Shown here piece by piece: positions 9,215 through 17,316 of a stretch of 64,000 nt of DNA. This stretch comes from Phaeocystidibacter luteus (lineage in GTDB: Bacteria; Bacteroidota; Bacteroidia; Flavobacteriales; Schleiferiaceae). Made by a program: the position numbers and the translations under genes. Under the pieces are notes generated by a model. The model saw only the letters and a program-made list of their open reading frames with translations, was not told the DNA's origin and made no database searches. The DNA lies in assembly GCF_008933115.1 (NCBI RefSeq), contig NZ_WBVO01000002.1, positions 248,001 to 312,000 of the forward strand, written 5' to 3'. Each line of letters begins with the position of its first letter. Within the stretch, counting starts at the first letter, position 1.

Positions 9215-9497
9215 TGAAAGGCAAGAGGCAACAGGCGATAGGCGATAGGCGAGTTGGCGATTATCAATGAGTGGGAGGCTGGTTGTTTGTGGTGGGGCGG
9301 AACGACGCTGTGAGAAGTGATTGGTAAGGTGTTAATGACGTTGGGTTTGGTGAGTTGAAAGTGACGTGTTAGGCTCAAGCCTGAAGTCTCAAGCCTGAAG
9401 TCTCAAGCCTGAAGTCTCAAGCCTGAAGTCTCAAGCCTGAAGCCTGGAGCCTGAAGCCTGGAGCCTGAAGCCTGAAGCCTCAAGCCTAAGGCCTCAG
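9215..9497 (+). repeat. Dispersed repeat, copy 1: core flanked by heptamer arrays
   Basis: This occupies the first half of the 690-nt gap 9197-9886. Left arm (about 9220-9257): tandem 7-mers of the form AGGCGAT. Core (about 9271-9370): a GTGGGAGGCTGGTT block, then TGAGAAGTGATTGGTAAG and later GTTTGGTGAGT. Right arm (about 9374-9497): at least fifteen 7-bp units of the CCTGAAG/TCTCAAG type, the first ones paired as a 14-bp repeat. The same layout recurs at 56666-56880, where the core aligns without gaps (40 of 50 bases from 9311 against 56771). The arms are roughly inverted complements (AGGC against GCCT). No coding capacity is seen. Strand is arbitrary. Confidence 0.8.
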
Positions 9498-9771
9498 CTG
9501 GGACCACCCCCACCCCCTGTGGCGAAGTTTCAAACTTTTATTGAATGGAGATTGATTCTCAGGTGGACAAAGCGGGGACATCCGGTGGACAAATCGTTGA
9601 CACCTCACTCACACCCCAATAGGTGTATAACTATCCGTTTGTAAACGTTTACCACACGACTATAACCAGCAGAGTGCCGTAGCTTGAGACCGGGGAGGGG
9701 CTAGCCAGCCCCCTAATCGAAGTAACCCTGCAACATGTCCTTGTGAACTTATACCTTACGCCTGTCATCTA
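9498..9771. other. Noncoding stretch between two heptamer arrays
   Basis: No gene is supported here. It holds a perfect 12-bp palindrome GTAAACGTTTAC (9641-9652), embedded in a 33-bp segment that resembles the sequence just after the ccoI stop codon (25818-25850). It also holds a small hairpin GGGGCT-agcc-AGCCCC near 9695-9710, without a T tract. Nothing else recognised. Confidence 0.5.
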
Positions 9772-9828
9772 AGGTCTCAAGCCCATGGTCTGAAGCCTCA
9801 AGCCTCAAGCCTCGCGCCCGACGCCTCA
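9772..9828 (+). repeat. Second heptamer array
   Basis: About six units of the form GCCTCAA/GCCTCGC/GCCCGAC with a 7-bp period. It lies just before the terminator of the 9887-10717 gene. It has the same period and bases as the right arm at 9374-9497, but no core next to it. Confidence 0.65.
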
Positions 9829-9863
9829 AAAAAAAAAAAGTCCCCGCCAAAAAGACGAGGACT
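9828..9863 (-). terminator. Terminator of the T9SS protein gene
   Basis: On the minus strand the stem AGTCCTCG/CGGGGACT, with a loop of about 9 nt, is followed by about a dozen T. It lies about 25 nt downstream of the 9887 stop. Confidence 0.85.
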
Positions 9864-9886
9864 CAAGTGTGAAGCGATAGTTCGTT

Positions 9887-10717
9887 TTATTGAACCATGA
9901 ACCGCTCTGCGAGAACGCGATCGCCTGCTTGAATGTGAATCAAATAGGTTCCGGTTTCAAGCTCTGTAACAGGTACGTTGAGCGTGTGGTCTCCCGTGCC
10001 AAGGAGGCCTTCGTTTTTGTTCATGATTTCTCTTCCATCCATTCCGAAAATGGAGTACACAACCTCGTTAGAAGAAGCAAGGCTAAAGTCCAAGTGCAAT
10101 TCTTCCACCGCTGGATTCGGGTAAAGCTTCATGTCGCTGATTGTGAATTCCTCCACACCAATGCCCGAAGCCTTATCAAGTACCAAGGTTTGTGTTCCTA
10201 CCTGGTCTCCCGAAGTTGTACCATTGCCATTTGCAAAGTTCACGGCAACATATACAGTCGACTGGTCCTCAGCCGTACCACTGTTCCATGTCAAGTCCCA
10301 TGAGTTCACCCCCGCTGTTGGCGAAAGTGAAGTAGAAGTGTGAGTTGCAAAGTCGTTGAATACGTTTGTGCGACCATCCGCTGAGGTCAACGTTCCCTGA
10401 TGTGTTCCACCAGCATTCTCTACACTGGCGGCGAATCCAATGCGCGTACCTTGACCTCCATTGGCGTCAGCCGAAATGGTAATCGTATAGTTGGTGTTTT
10501 CCTCAAATCCCGTAGCGGGAATGTCTGAAGTAATTGTGATGTTTTGTGTTGAAGCCGCACCTCCGGAGTGGCATCCTGAGGATAAACATGTTCTGTTGCT
10601 CGAGGCTGGACTTCCACTTCTGCCAGTTGGAGATCCTCCAGAATTTGAGATACCTACTTGGGATAAACCCAAAATTCCTAAGCCGATTAATGCGACGATG
10701 GGTAAAGATTGTTTCAT
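9887..10717 (-). CDS. Secreted choice-of-anchor V protein with T9SS sorting domain
   Basis: 276 residues. An N-terminal signal peptide (hydrophobic segment IVALIGLGILGLS) is followed by a beta-rich domain of about 150 residues that I match to the 'choice-of-anchor V' family (CLSSGCHSGG near its start, then GFAASVEN and VAVNFANGNG segments). The last 80 residues (KLYPNPAVEEL ... GTYLIHIQ ... ERFMVQ) are a type A T9SS C-terminal sorting domain, so the protein should be exported and anchored at the cell surface or released. The C-x4-CH pattern recalls a haem c site but has one residue too many for CxxxCH, so haem binding is doubtful. Monocistronic: it has its own terminator and diverges from the acyl-CoA dehydrogenase. 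Confidence 0.85.
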   Translation of the reverse strand: MKQSLPIVALIGLGILGLSQVGISNSGGSPTGRSGSPASSNRTCLSSGCHSGGAASTQNITITSDIPATGFEENTNYTITISADANGGQGTRIGFAASVENAGGTHQGTLTSADGRTNVFNDFATHTSTSLSPTAGVNSWDLTWNSGTAEDQSTVYVAVNFANGNGTTSGDQVGTQTLVLDKASGIGVEEFTISDMKLYPNPAVEELHLDFSLASSNEVVYSIFGMDGREIMNKNEGLLGTGDHTLNVPVTELETGTYLIHIQAGDRVLAERFMVQ

Positions 10718-10766
10718 TGATTGAAAGTTTAGTTCTGCTCTAAGTACGGAAACTCCAAAATAAAGG

Positions 10767-10796
10767 TTGCCCTCAGGCTCCTAACTCTTACATTTG
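10767..10796 (+). promoter_or_regulatory. Bacteroidota promoter of the acyl-CoA dehydrogenase
   Basis: TTG at 10767-10769, then 19 nt, then TACATTTG at 10789-10796. This matches the Bacteroidota consensus TTG-N17-23-TAnnTTTG, and the start codon is 19 nt further on. Confidence 0.75.
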
Positions 10797-10815
10797 TCGT
10801 TCAAAATGTAACACA

Positions 10816-11994
10816 ATGGCTCAAGACTTGTTTCAATCTCCGGATTATTACAACATAGACGATCTCCTTAGCGACGAACACAAGTTGGTTCGTCAGGCTA
10901 CTCGCGACTGGGTGAAGAGAGACGTTACTCCTATCATCGAAGACTACGCTCAGCGTGCAGAGTTCCCTAAGCAACTCATTTCTGGTTTAGCAGAAGTTGG
11001 CGCTTTCGGACCCTACATTCCTGAGGAATATGGCGGTCCTGGTCTAGACCAGATTAGCTATGGTCTTATGATGCAAGAGATTGAGCGCGGCGATTCAGGT
11101 GTTCGTTCTACTTGTTCCGTGCAAAGCTCATTGGTGATGTACCCGATCTACGCGTACGGTAACGAAGAGCAGCGCAAAAAGTATCTTCCAAAACTTGCCT
11201 CAGGCGAATTCCTCGGAAGCTTCGGTCTTACCGAGCCTAACTTTGGGTCAAACCCGGGCGGCATGGTCACGAACTTCAAGGACATGGGCGACCATTACTT
11301 GTTGAACGGCGCCAAGATGTGGATTTCGAACGCACCATTCTGTGACGTAGCCGTTGTTTGGGCTAAGAACGAGGAAGGACGCATCCACGGACTTATTGTC
11401 GAGCGAGGTATGGAAGGATTTACTACTCCAGAAACCCACAACAAGTGGAGCCTTCGTGCAAGTGCAACCGGCGAACTTGTGTTTGACAACGTGAAGGTCC
11501 CTAAAGAAAACCTTCTTCCAAATAAGTCTGGACTAGGTGCTCCTTTGGGCTGCTTGGACAGTGCTCGTTTCGGTATTGCTTGGGGTGCAATTGGCGCCGC
11601 AATGGATTGCTACGATACAGCGCTTCGTTACTCAAAAGAACGCATTCAATTCGGCAAGCCGATTGCTGGGTTCCAACTCCAACAGAAGAAATTGGCCGAA
11701 ATGATTACCGAAATTACCAAGGCGCAATTGCTCGCATGGCGACTCGGTGTTCTCAAGAACGAAGGTCGCGCCACAAGTGCACAGATTTCTATGGCTAAGC
11801 GTAACAACGTTGAAATGGCCATCAAAATCGCTCGTGAAGCGCGTCAGATTCTTGGAGGAATGGGTATCTCTGGCGATTACAGCATTATGCGCCACATGAT
11901 GAACCTAGAATCAGTAATCACGTACGAAGGAACACACGATATTCACTTGCTTATCACAGGTTTGGATATCACTGGCGAAAACGCGTTCAAGTGA
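10816..11994 (+). CDS. Acyl-CoA dehydrogenase, glutaryl-CoA dehydrogenase-like
   Basis: FAD-dependent acyl-CoA dehydrogenase of 392 residues. It has the family segments GLTEPNFGSNPGG and WISNAP (FAD and substrate binding), RIQFGKPIAGFQ, and QILGGMGISGDY. The catalytic glutamate should be the one in the C-terminal YEGTHDIH motif. The C-terminal string and the length are closest to glutaryl-CoA dehydrogenase, which oxidises and decarboxylates glutaryl-CoA to crotonyl-CoA in lysine and tryptophan breakdown; exact substrate not provable from sequence. It stands alone between its own promoter and a bidirectional terminator. Confidence 0.88.
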   Translation: MAQDLFQSPDYYNIDDLLSDEHKLVRQATRDWVKRDVTPIIEDYAQRAEFPKQLISGLAEVGAFGPYIPEEYGGPGLDQISYGLMMQEIERGDSGVRSTCSVQSSLVMYPIYAYGNEEQRKKYLPKLASGEFLGSFGLTEPNFGSNPGGMVTNFKDMGDHYLLNGAKMWISNAPFCDVAVVWAKNEEGRIHGLIVERGMEGFTTPETHNKWSLRASATGELVFDNVKVPKENLLPNKSGLGAPLGCLDSARFGIAWGAIGAAMDCYDTALRYSKERIQFGKPIAGFQLQQKKLAEMITEITKAQLLAWRLGVLKNEGRATSAQISMAKRNNVEMAIKIAREARQILGGMGISGDYSIMRHMMNLESVITYEGTHDIHLLITGLDITGENAFK

Positions 11995-12018
11995 TACTAC
12001 ACATAGCACAAAAGAAGA

Positions 12019-12047
12019 ACCCCGCAATTTGCGGGGTTTTTTATTTG
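12019..12047. terminator. Bidirectional terminator
   Basis: Perfect inverted repeat CCCCGCAA-t-TTGCGGGG followed by six T on the plus strand. A/T-rich sequence on the other side may let it also stop the convergent gene at 12041. Confidence 0.85.
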
Positions 12048-12361
12048 GTGCCGTCGAAGCTAATCTGACGAGTTAGCAATTCCCAAAACATGATAAAATC
12101 ACTCGCCAAGGAGTATCCTGGGTATTTGAAGGTAGCGGGTTTGTTCTTCTCGAAGAAAAAGTGACCTACCCATGCAAAGCCGTACCCTATGAAAGGGACT
12201 GCGGCAAAGAACCACCAATTCATTGTGCTCAGAAAAAGCAAGAATGAAATAAGTAAAAGGCCGGTTCCTGTAAAATGTAAGATTCTGGTTGTCTTCTTGA
12301 GATGTTCCGTCAGATAAAAGGGATAGAATTCCCGCAAAGTATTGTACTTCTGATCTGTCAT
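12041..12361 (-). CDS. Mpo1/DUF962-like membrane protein
   Basis: 106-residue protein with two or three hydrophobic segments. It matches the DUF962/Mpo1-like family: FYPFYLTEHLKK near the start, the HFTGT segment, then FAWVGHFFFEKNKPATFKYP with the conserved His and the NKPATF motif. The yeast homologue Mpo1 is an iron-dependent dioxygenase that alpha-oxidises 2-hydroxy fatty acids; the bacterial role is not established. No operon partner. Confidence 0.82.
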   Translation of the reverse strand: MTDQKYNTLREFYPFYLTEHLKKTTRILHFTGTGLLLISFLLFLSTMNWWFFAAVPFIGYGFAWVGHFFFEKNKPATFKYPGYSLASDFIMFWELLTRQISFDGTK

Positions 12362-12406
12362 GTTTGATTGGTTTGAGCAGGCAGAATTTACAAATTTCTC
12401 TGCACT

Positions 12407-13873
12407 CTATGCTTCCGGAAGCTCGGATATGAGTCTGATATAGAACTTAATGGCATTGTCTATTGCTTCAACTCCAACCCTTTCATTCAATCCGTGAAGT
12501 CGAGATAAATCGTCACTTTCATACATAAATGGATAGAAGCGGTAAACCTTGTCGCTCACGGAATACATCTGCCTTCCATCCGTTGCGCCAAGAACTAGAT
12601 AGGGTGCCACAATCAGGTTTTCATCAGCAAAAGTGGTCCTTGCCGTAGCACCTATATATTCAAATGCCTCGGAGTCATATGCGGAAACGGGAGACGGATC
12701 TATACCCAAGTCATCATGAATGGAAATAGTTACGGGCAAACCCACGAGCGCATCCTTGTAATGTTGTAGCACGCTTTCTGCAGATTCGCCCGGCATGATG
12801 CGCGAGTTGCAAGTGAGAATGGCTTTTCCAGGAATTACGTTGTCTTTAATACCCGCCCTGGTTATTGTAGGCGACCAAGTCGTGCGAACTAACGCCGCGC
12901 CGCTTGGCGATTTCATGTAGGTGCTGAGGATCACGCTCTTCAGCAACCATTGGTTGTTAGCAGCCATTTTCATGGTGAATCCGGAATGCGGAGAAACGTA
13001 TTTTAGGAAGCCTTCCATCGGACCTTCGAGTGTGGGTTCGAATGGAGATGCACTTAACCTATCAATCGCATCCGCAAGAACTAGAATAGCATTCGTGTCT
13101 TTCGGCATGCTGCTGTGGCCGCCTTCGTAATTCGCTTCAATATCAATACTGATATAGCCTTTTTCAGCCGTTCCTATTAGACCAACTGGGCTTTCAACCC
13201 CTGGGATGATTCCACTGGAAATTATGCCTCCTTCATCAAGCACCCAATCAAAACGAAGTCCTTTTTCTTCAAGCCATGCGGCCGCAAGCTCTGCGCCATT
13301 CGCTCCTCCAATTTCTTCATCTTGACCAAATACAAACCAAATGTCTCGAGCCGGCTGAAAGTCAGAGCGGATAAGTGCTTCGCACGCTTCCAGAATAGTG
13401 ACTAGAGAGCCCTTGTCATCCAAGGTGCCACGTCCATATACGTAGTTGTCCACGATTTGTCCACTCCAAGGGTCGGCCTTCCATTCACTTGTCCCGCTTT
13501 GGTCCACCGGAACTACGTCTTGATGAGCCATTAGTAAGATGGGATTCTCACTAGTCACCCCATGCCAGTGGAGAATGTAGGTATGCGTACCCACGGTGTC
13601 TACCTCCATGGTGTGAAATATACCGGGATAGCTTTCGCGCATCCAGGCACCGAAACCGTTGAAGGCTTCCAAATCCATCATGGCCGGGTGGTGACTGATC
13701 GTTTTGAATTGAATAGCCTCGCCAAGTCTGTTTGCAGCGCTATCTAGCGGTTGGACTCTCAGTTCGGTCGTTCTGACAGCGGGTTGATAATCCTCGGCCA
13801 TCGATGTCCTAAAAAGAATAATCGCCACCAAAATGATGACGATTATTAATATGCTATAGAGAAGTTTCTTCAT
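12407..13873 (-). CDS. M20 family metallopeptidase (PM20D1-like)
   Basis: Zinc-dependent M20 peptidase or amidohydrolase of 488 residues with an N-terminal membrane anchor or signal (about residues 3-23). Catalytic and metal-binding motifs are in order: LMAHQDVVPVD, GRGTLDDKGS (bridging Asp), DEEIGG (catalytic Glu) and a C-terminal HGLNERV His. The large insertion and the N-terminal segment resemble carboxypeptidase S and PM20D1 proteins, which hydrolyse N-acyl amino acids or peptides. Location is probably periplasmic. Its start overlaps by 4 nt (ATGA) the stop of a 50-codon gene, so the two should be translated together. Confidence 0.9.
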   Translation of the reverse strand: MKKLLYSILIIVIILVAIILFRTSMAEDYQPAVRTTELRVQPLDSAANRLGEAIQFKTISHHPAMMDLEAFNGFGAWMRESYPGIFHTMEVDTVGTHTYILHWHGVTSENPILLMAHQDVVPVDQSGTSEWKADPWSGQIVDNYVYGRGTLDDKGSLVTILEACEALIRSDFQPARDIWFVFGQDEEIGGANGAELAAAWLEEKGLRFDWVLDEGGIISSGIIPGVESPVGLIGTAEKGYISIDIEANYEGGHSSMPKDTNAILVLADAIDRLSASPFEPTLEGPMEGFLKYVSPHSGFTMKMAANNQWLLKSVILSTYMKSPSGAALVRTTWSPTITRAGIKDNVIPGKAILTCNSRIMPGESAESVLQHYKDALVGLPVTISIHDDLGIDPSPVSAYDSEAFEYIGATARTTFADENLIVAPYLVLGATDGRQMYSVSDKVYRFYPFMYESDDLSRLHGLNERVGVEAIDNAIKFYIRLISELPEA

Positions 13874-14022
13874 GGAGATTCAGTCTTCCGCAAACGATTC
13901 TTGATGCGCTTGTATCCCGTAATCAACTTATTGTTATCCGGAGACCATAAGCACATTGGGCCTTCTACGTCGGCGTGACGCATACCCAAACGTTCAAGTA
14001 GAGATGTAGCTTTCGTTTGCAT
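13870..14022 (-). CDS. 50-residue protein of unknown function
   Basis: Short open frame from ATG at 14022 to a TGA that overlaps the M20 peptidase start as ATGA. This coupling is the main support. The peptide begins MQTKATSLLERLG, has a central GPMCLWSPDNN segment with one Cys and one Trp, and a very basic end (KRIKNRLRK). There is no signal peptide and no membrane segment. I do not recognise a family. The motif-like centre and basic tail suggest a real, perhaps nucleic-acid- or anion-binding, small protein, but this is inference. Confidence 0.55.
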   Translation of the reverse strand: MQTKATSLLERLGMRHADVEGPMCLWSPDNNKLITGYKRIKNRLRKTESP

Positions 14023-14078
14023 GGGACATTGAAGTTAGACAATGCCCGTGAACTTTCCTATACTCCGACTTCAGATTT

Positions 14079-16436
14079 TTAGAAATAAATCCTCCATTGG
14101 AACATCGGAAGCATGCCGATGGAGTATATACTTACTTCTTCCTCGGCTGCCGGATCCCAAAGTACATTTTGCACGTTTTGACGATTCGAGACATTCTGAA
14201 CATCTAGCGCCCACTCTTGCGTAGTTCGCTTACCTTGAAGTCGGTACGCAATGCGCACATCCGCTCGGAAATACATTGGAAGCTGAAGCCCATACACGTT
14301 GTCCTCATCATAAACAGTCTGTCCCGCTGCTCTACTTGCGTCTACATCAATCGGAGTATATCGTTGACCACCCGCCACGTTCATGGATGCATCAACCGTT
14401 ATGCTATGGCGCTTTGAGGCATTTGGGTCTTTCGTGATGACGAACTCTTTCCCACCTGCGATGTTGGCTACATAATCACTCGCAAAAGCTCCTTTTCGCC
14501 AAACTCCATCGCTTCCTTTGTACTCGCTATTGAATATGCTAACACTTGTAAAGAGGTAGAATCCGCGAACCATATACTGTTCAAGCGAAAGTTCAATCCC
14601 ATAGTTTCTACCCTCTCCCTTGTTGTTCAAAGCGTCATTAGGCACACCACCAAATGTGCCGCCGTTTAAGAGTGAAAAAGCGCTGGGGGACTCTTGCGTG
14701 ATAGCATCGTAGAGTCTCTGAAAGTAGACCTCAGTTTTAAAACGAAGCGTGGGTGAGAAGGTATACTTATGGGCGAGTACAAAATGATGACTTTTCTGAA
14801 AGTCGAGATCTCGATTCGGCTGATAGCTTCCACCCAGGTCATCTGCCACATTTCTATAATATAGATTCACAGGGGCCATTTGGGAGTGAAGGCCATAAGC
14901 CGCACTTACAGCATTTGCATCATCAATAGCATATTCTGCACCCACCCTCGGCTCCAGCATAGCTGAGCCATTTAAGCTGAGGATTTGAGCATGAAGGCCA
15001 GAGTTCACGGTCCAACGTGTTGCTGGACGATATTGCCATTCAACATAAGGCTGGTGAAGGCTGGTGAAATTCGCGATGTCAGTTGGGTTCACGTATCCAT
15101 CACCAAAGGAGTATACGGAATCAAGCATGTCGAACTCGTGAATGTCGTTCCGAATACCAATCTGTAAGTCGTGCTTTGAATTGATGTGGTATTGCCAGTG
15201 CAAGTTTGCCGAGTACGTAGTGTTTCGGAAGTCCATTCCATAAAAAGCGTGTGCATCACCTTGGGTGTCGAGAGTGTCTAAGTAATCGTTGTCCCAAAGC
15301 GTTCCCGTACCCAGTGTAAGTTTCAGCATCGAATTCTCGCTGGTGTTATGAAAAATGTTGATTCCCATAACCGCTTGTTGACTCCTAGAGTAGGTGTTGG
15401 TTCCGGTTGCACCGTACAGGTCCTCGTCGTCTTCGGGGTCTCTCACGAAGTCAATTTTCGATTTACCCCACAATCCAAAGGCGCTGATACTCGTCTTTTC
15501 GGAAAGGCGCTGTGTAACCTTAAAGGTTAGGTCTTGATATTCCGGAACGGCAGTTCCTGTTCCGAATTCGAGGCCCATGGCAGCCATAATACCTAGAACA
15601 CTGTAGCGGTAGTTCACTAGGTAAGAACCGTTACCCAAGGGGCCTTCAGCGCCTGCTTCGAATCCGTTGAATCCAACCTGACCAATGAATTCATGCCGTT
15701 CGTTGTTTCCACTTCTCATTTGAAGGTCGAACACGCCAGAAAGTGCATTGCCGTATGATGCCGGAAAAGCGCCAGTAAGGAAGTCGGAATTTTGAAGGAC
15801 GTTATTGTTGAGCATGCTTACCGGTCCGCCGGTTTGACCGCTTTTGCCGTAGTGATTTGGATTGGGGATGTCGAGATCTTCAAGTCGCCATAGAAGTCCG
15901 TTGGGACTGTTTCCACGAATCACGATGTCGTTCACCGCGTCATTAGAATTCTGTACTCCTGGAAGTTTGGCGGCCATTCGAGCCACGTCGTTTCTTCCAC
16001 CCGCGAAGCGTTGTGTTTCCTCGATTGAGAAGGTTCGAGCGCTAAGGGTTACCATTTCGTTCTTTGGACGCATAGCCGTGCTGGCGGTCACTTCAACTTC
16101 GCCAAGCGTCTGAGTGCCTTCCTTCATTTTGATTTCCAGGACAGTTTCTCTTGTGGCATTGTGGTCGATGTCGGCGATTTTCACGGATTGATATCCGAAG
16201 TTCTCAGCAAGCAACTCTATTCTTCCGGCGGGGACATTGTCTAGTTTGAACTTGCCGTCCAAATCTGAAACTGCCTCAAAGACGAGTTCCGATTGGTGTG
16301 TGATTGTGATTTTTACTCCAGGGATAGGAGTGGAGGTGAAGTTTTCGGTGATTACTCCTCGGACAGTCTGATTTAGGTCTTGTCCGCTGGCGATGAAGGT
16401 AGCCGCAAGAGCAATGAGGGTTAATAGTCGTTTCAT
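14079..16436 (-). CDS. TonB-dependent receptor with regulatory-like N-terminal domain
   Basis: Outer-membrane transporter of 785 residues. It has a signal peptide (ending about ASG), a carboxypeptidase-regulatory-like Ig domain at about 23-110 (GVITENFTSTPIPGVKI, GKFKLDNVPAG), then the plug (PGVQNSNDAVNDIVIRGNSPNGLLWRLED), then a beta-barrel ending in the aromatic residues QWRIYF. The domain layout is SusC-like/RagA-like, but there is no SusD partner beside it. The substrate is unknown. It lies 124 nt downstream of a LytTR response regulator on the same strand. Confidence 0.88.
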   Translation of the reverse strand: MKRLLTLIALAATFIASGQDLNQTVRGVITENFTSTPIPGVKITITHQSELVFEAVSDLDGKFKLDNVPAGRIELLAENFGYQSVKIADIDHNATRETVLEIKMKEGTQTLGEVEVTASTAMRPKNEMVTLSARTFSIEETQRFAGGRNDVARMAAKLPGVQNSNDAVNDIVIRGNSPNGLLWRLEDLDIPNPNHYGKSGQTGGPVSMLNNNVLQNSDFLTGAFPASYGNALSGVFDLQMRSGNNERHEFIGQVGFNGFEAGAEGPLGNGSYLVNYRYSVLGIMAAMGLEFGTGTAVPEYQDLTFKVTQRLSEKTSISAFGLWGKSKIDFVRDPEDDEDLYGATGTNTYSRSQQAVMGINIFHNTSENSMLKLTLGTGTLWDNDYLDTLDTQGDAHAFYGMDFRNTTYSANLHWQYHINSKHDLQIGIRNDIHEFDMLDSVYSFGDGYVNPTDIANFTSLHQPYVEWQYRPATRWTVNSGLHAQILSLNGSAMLEPRVGAEYAIDDANAVSAAYGLHSQMAPVNLYYRNVADDLGGSYQPNRDLDFQKSHHFVLAHKYTFSPTLRFKTEVYFQRLYDAITQESPSAFSLLNGGTFGGVPNDALNNKGEGRNYGIELSLEQYMVRGFYLFTSVSIFNSEYKGSDGVWRKGAFASDYVANIAGGKEFVITKDPNASKRHSITVDASMNVAGGQRYTPIDVDASRAAGQTVYDEDNVYGLQLPMYFRADVRIAYRLQGKRTTQEWALDVQNVSNRQNVQNVLWDPAAEEEVSIYSIGMLPMFQWRIYF

Positions 16437-16560
16437 GGTCTGTGCTTTGTGTTTTGGTCAAAGTTGAGGTTTGGGAACTTGTTGATAAACCAAAAGCGCA
16501 TGAATAACCGTCAAGATGGAGTGAATGCTCCGCAGCAGGGTTTGAGTCGTCAACCCATTT

Positions 16561-17316
16561 TCAATTACCGAGCCACTCTTTAAATGCTCGGCTCTTATCG
16601 GCACTAATTATGGCTTCCTTTTTTGATGCCGGAACGAGGTCTACAAGTAATCGACTCTGACCATAAGGATGAACCTTGCTCACGCTGTCGATATGGGTGA
16701 TTATCGCACGGTTGAGTCGAAAAAAGATTTTGGGGTTGAGCTTCTCTTCAAGCTGACTAAGATTGTAGTCGATGAGGTACTCCTTGCCTTGTTTGTCGAT
16801 AATGAAGGTAAACTTCCCGTCTCCCAAGAAATGGGCGATTTCGTCTTGTTTGATGAGCGTAAAGTGTTGCCCCTCTGGAACGAGGAACCTCTCTTGATAA
16901 GCGGTTTCTCCCGATTGCAATTTTTTGAGGATTCCGAAGAGTTCTCGGGCTTCGTTCGCTCCACTTCTAAAACGCTCAAGTTTGTTGAATGCGCGTTGCA
17001 AATTCTCCTCGGAAATTGGTTTGAGAAGGTAATCGACGCTCATTAAATCGAATGCCTTTAGTGCGTACTGGTCGAATGCGGTGGTGAATATAACCGGACA
17101 GTTGACCTGTGCGGAATCGAACAATTCGAAGCTCAATCCATCACTCAGATGGATGTCCGCCAACAGCAGATCGGGTTGCCCCTTTTGGAATTTTTCGATG
17201 GCCTCCGAAACGCTCTCAATAGGGTCGGCAACTACCGCTTCTGGAAGTAGTTTTTGTGTGAGGAGTGCGAGCTTTTTACCGGCGAGCTCTTCGTCTTCGA
17301 GTATCCAAACATTCAT
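16561..17316 (-). CDS. LytTR response regulator
   Basis: About 251 residues. The receiver domain covers about 1-115 (acidic pocket LEDEE, phospho-acceptor Asp in LLLADIHLSD, and the later DYLLKPI lysine). A C-terminal LytTR DNA-binding domain covers about 150-250 (FFRLNRAIITHIDSV). The frame is open further upstream, but the ATG at 17316 gives the standard N-terminus MNVWILEDEE and a 4-nt ATGA overlap with the histidine kinase stop. It should act with that kinase; the neighbouring TonB receptor gene is a possible target. Confidence 0.92.
   Translation of the reverse strand: MNVWILEDEELAGKKLALLTQKLLPEAVVADPIESVSEAIEKFQKGQPDLLLADIHLSDGLSFELFDSAQVNCPVIFTTAFDQYALKAFDLMSVDYLLKPISEENLQRAFNKLERFRSGANEARELFGILKKLQSGETAYQERFLVPEGQHFTLIKQDEIAHFLGDGKFTFIIDKQGKEYLIDYNLSQLEEKLNPKIFFRLNRAIITHIDSVSKVHPYGQSRLLVDLVPASKKEAIISADKSRAFKEWLGN

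Noticed and set aside
9178-9378. 66-residue open frame across the heptamer element
   Set aside because: Falls in repeated noncoding sequence and has no counterpart in the second copy of the element.
9374-9497. Possible CRISPR array
   Set aside because: The repeat unit is 7 bp (14 bp as dimer) without spacers, and no cas genes are present.
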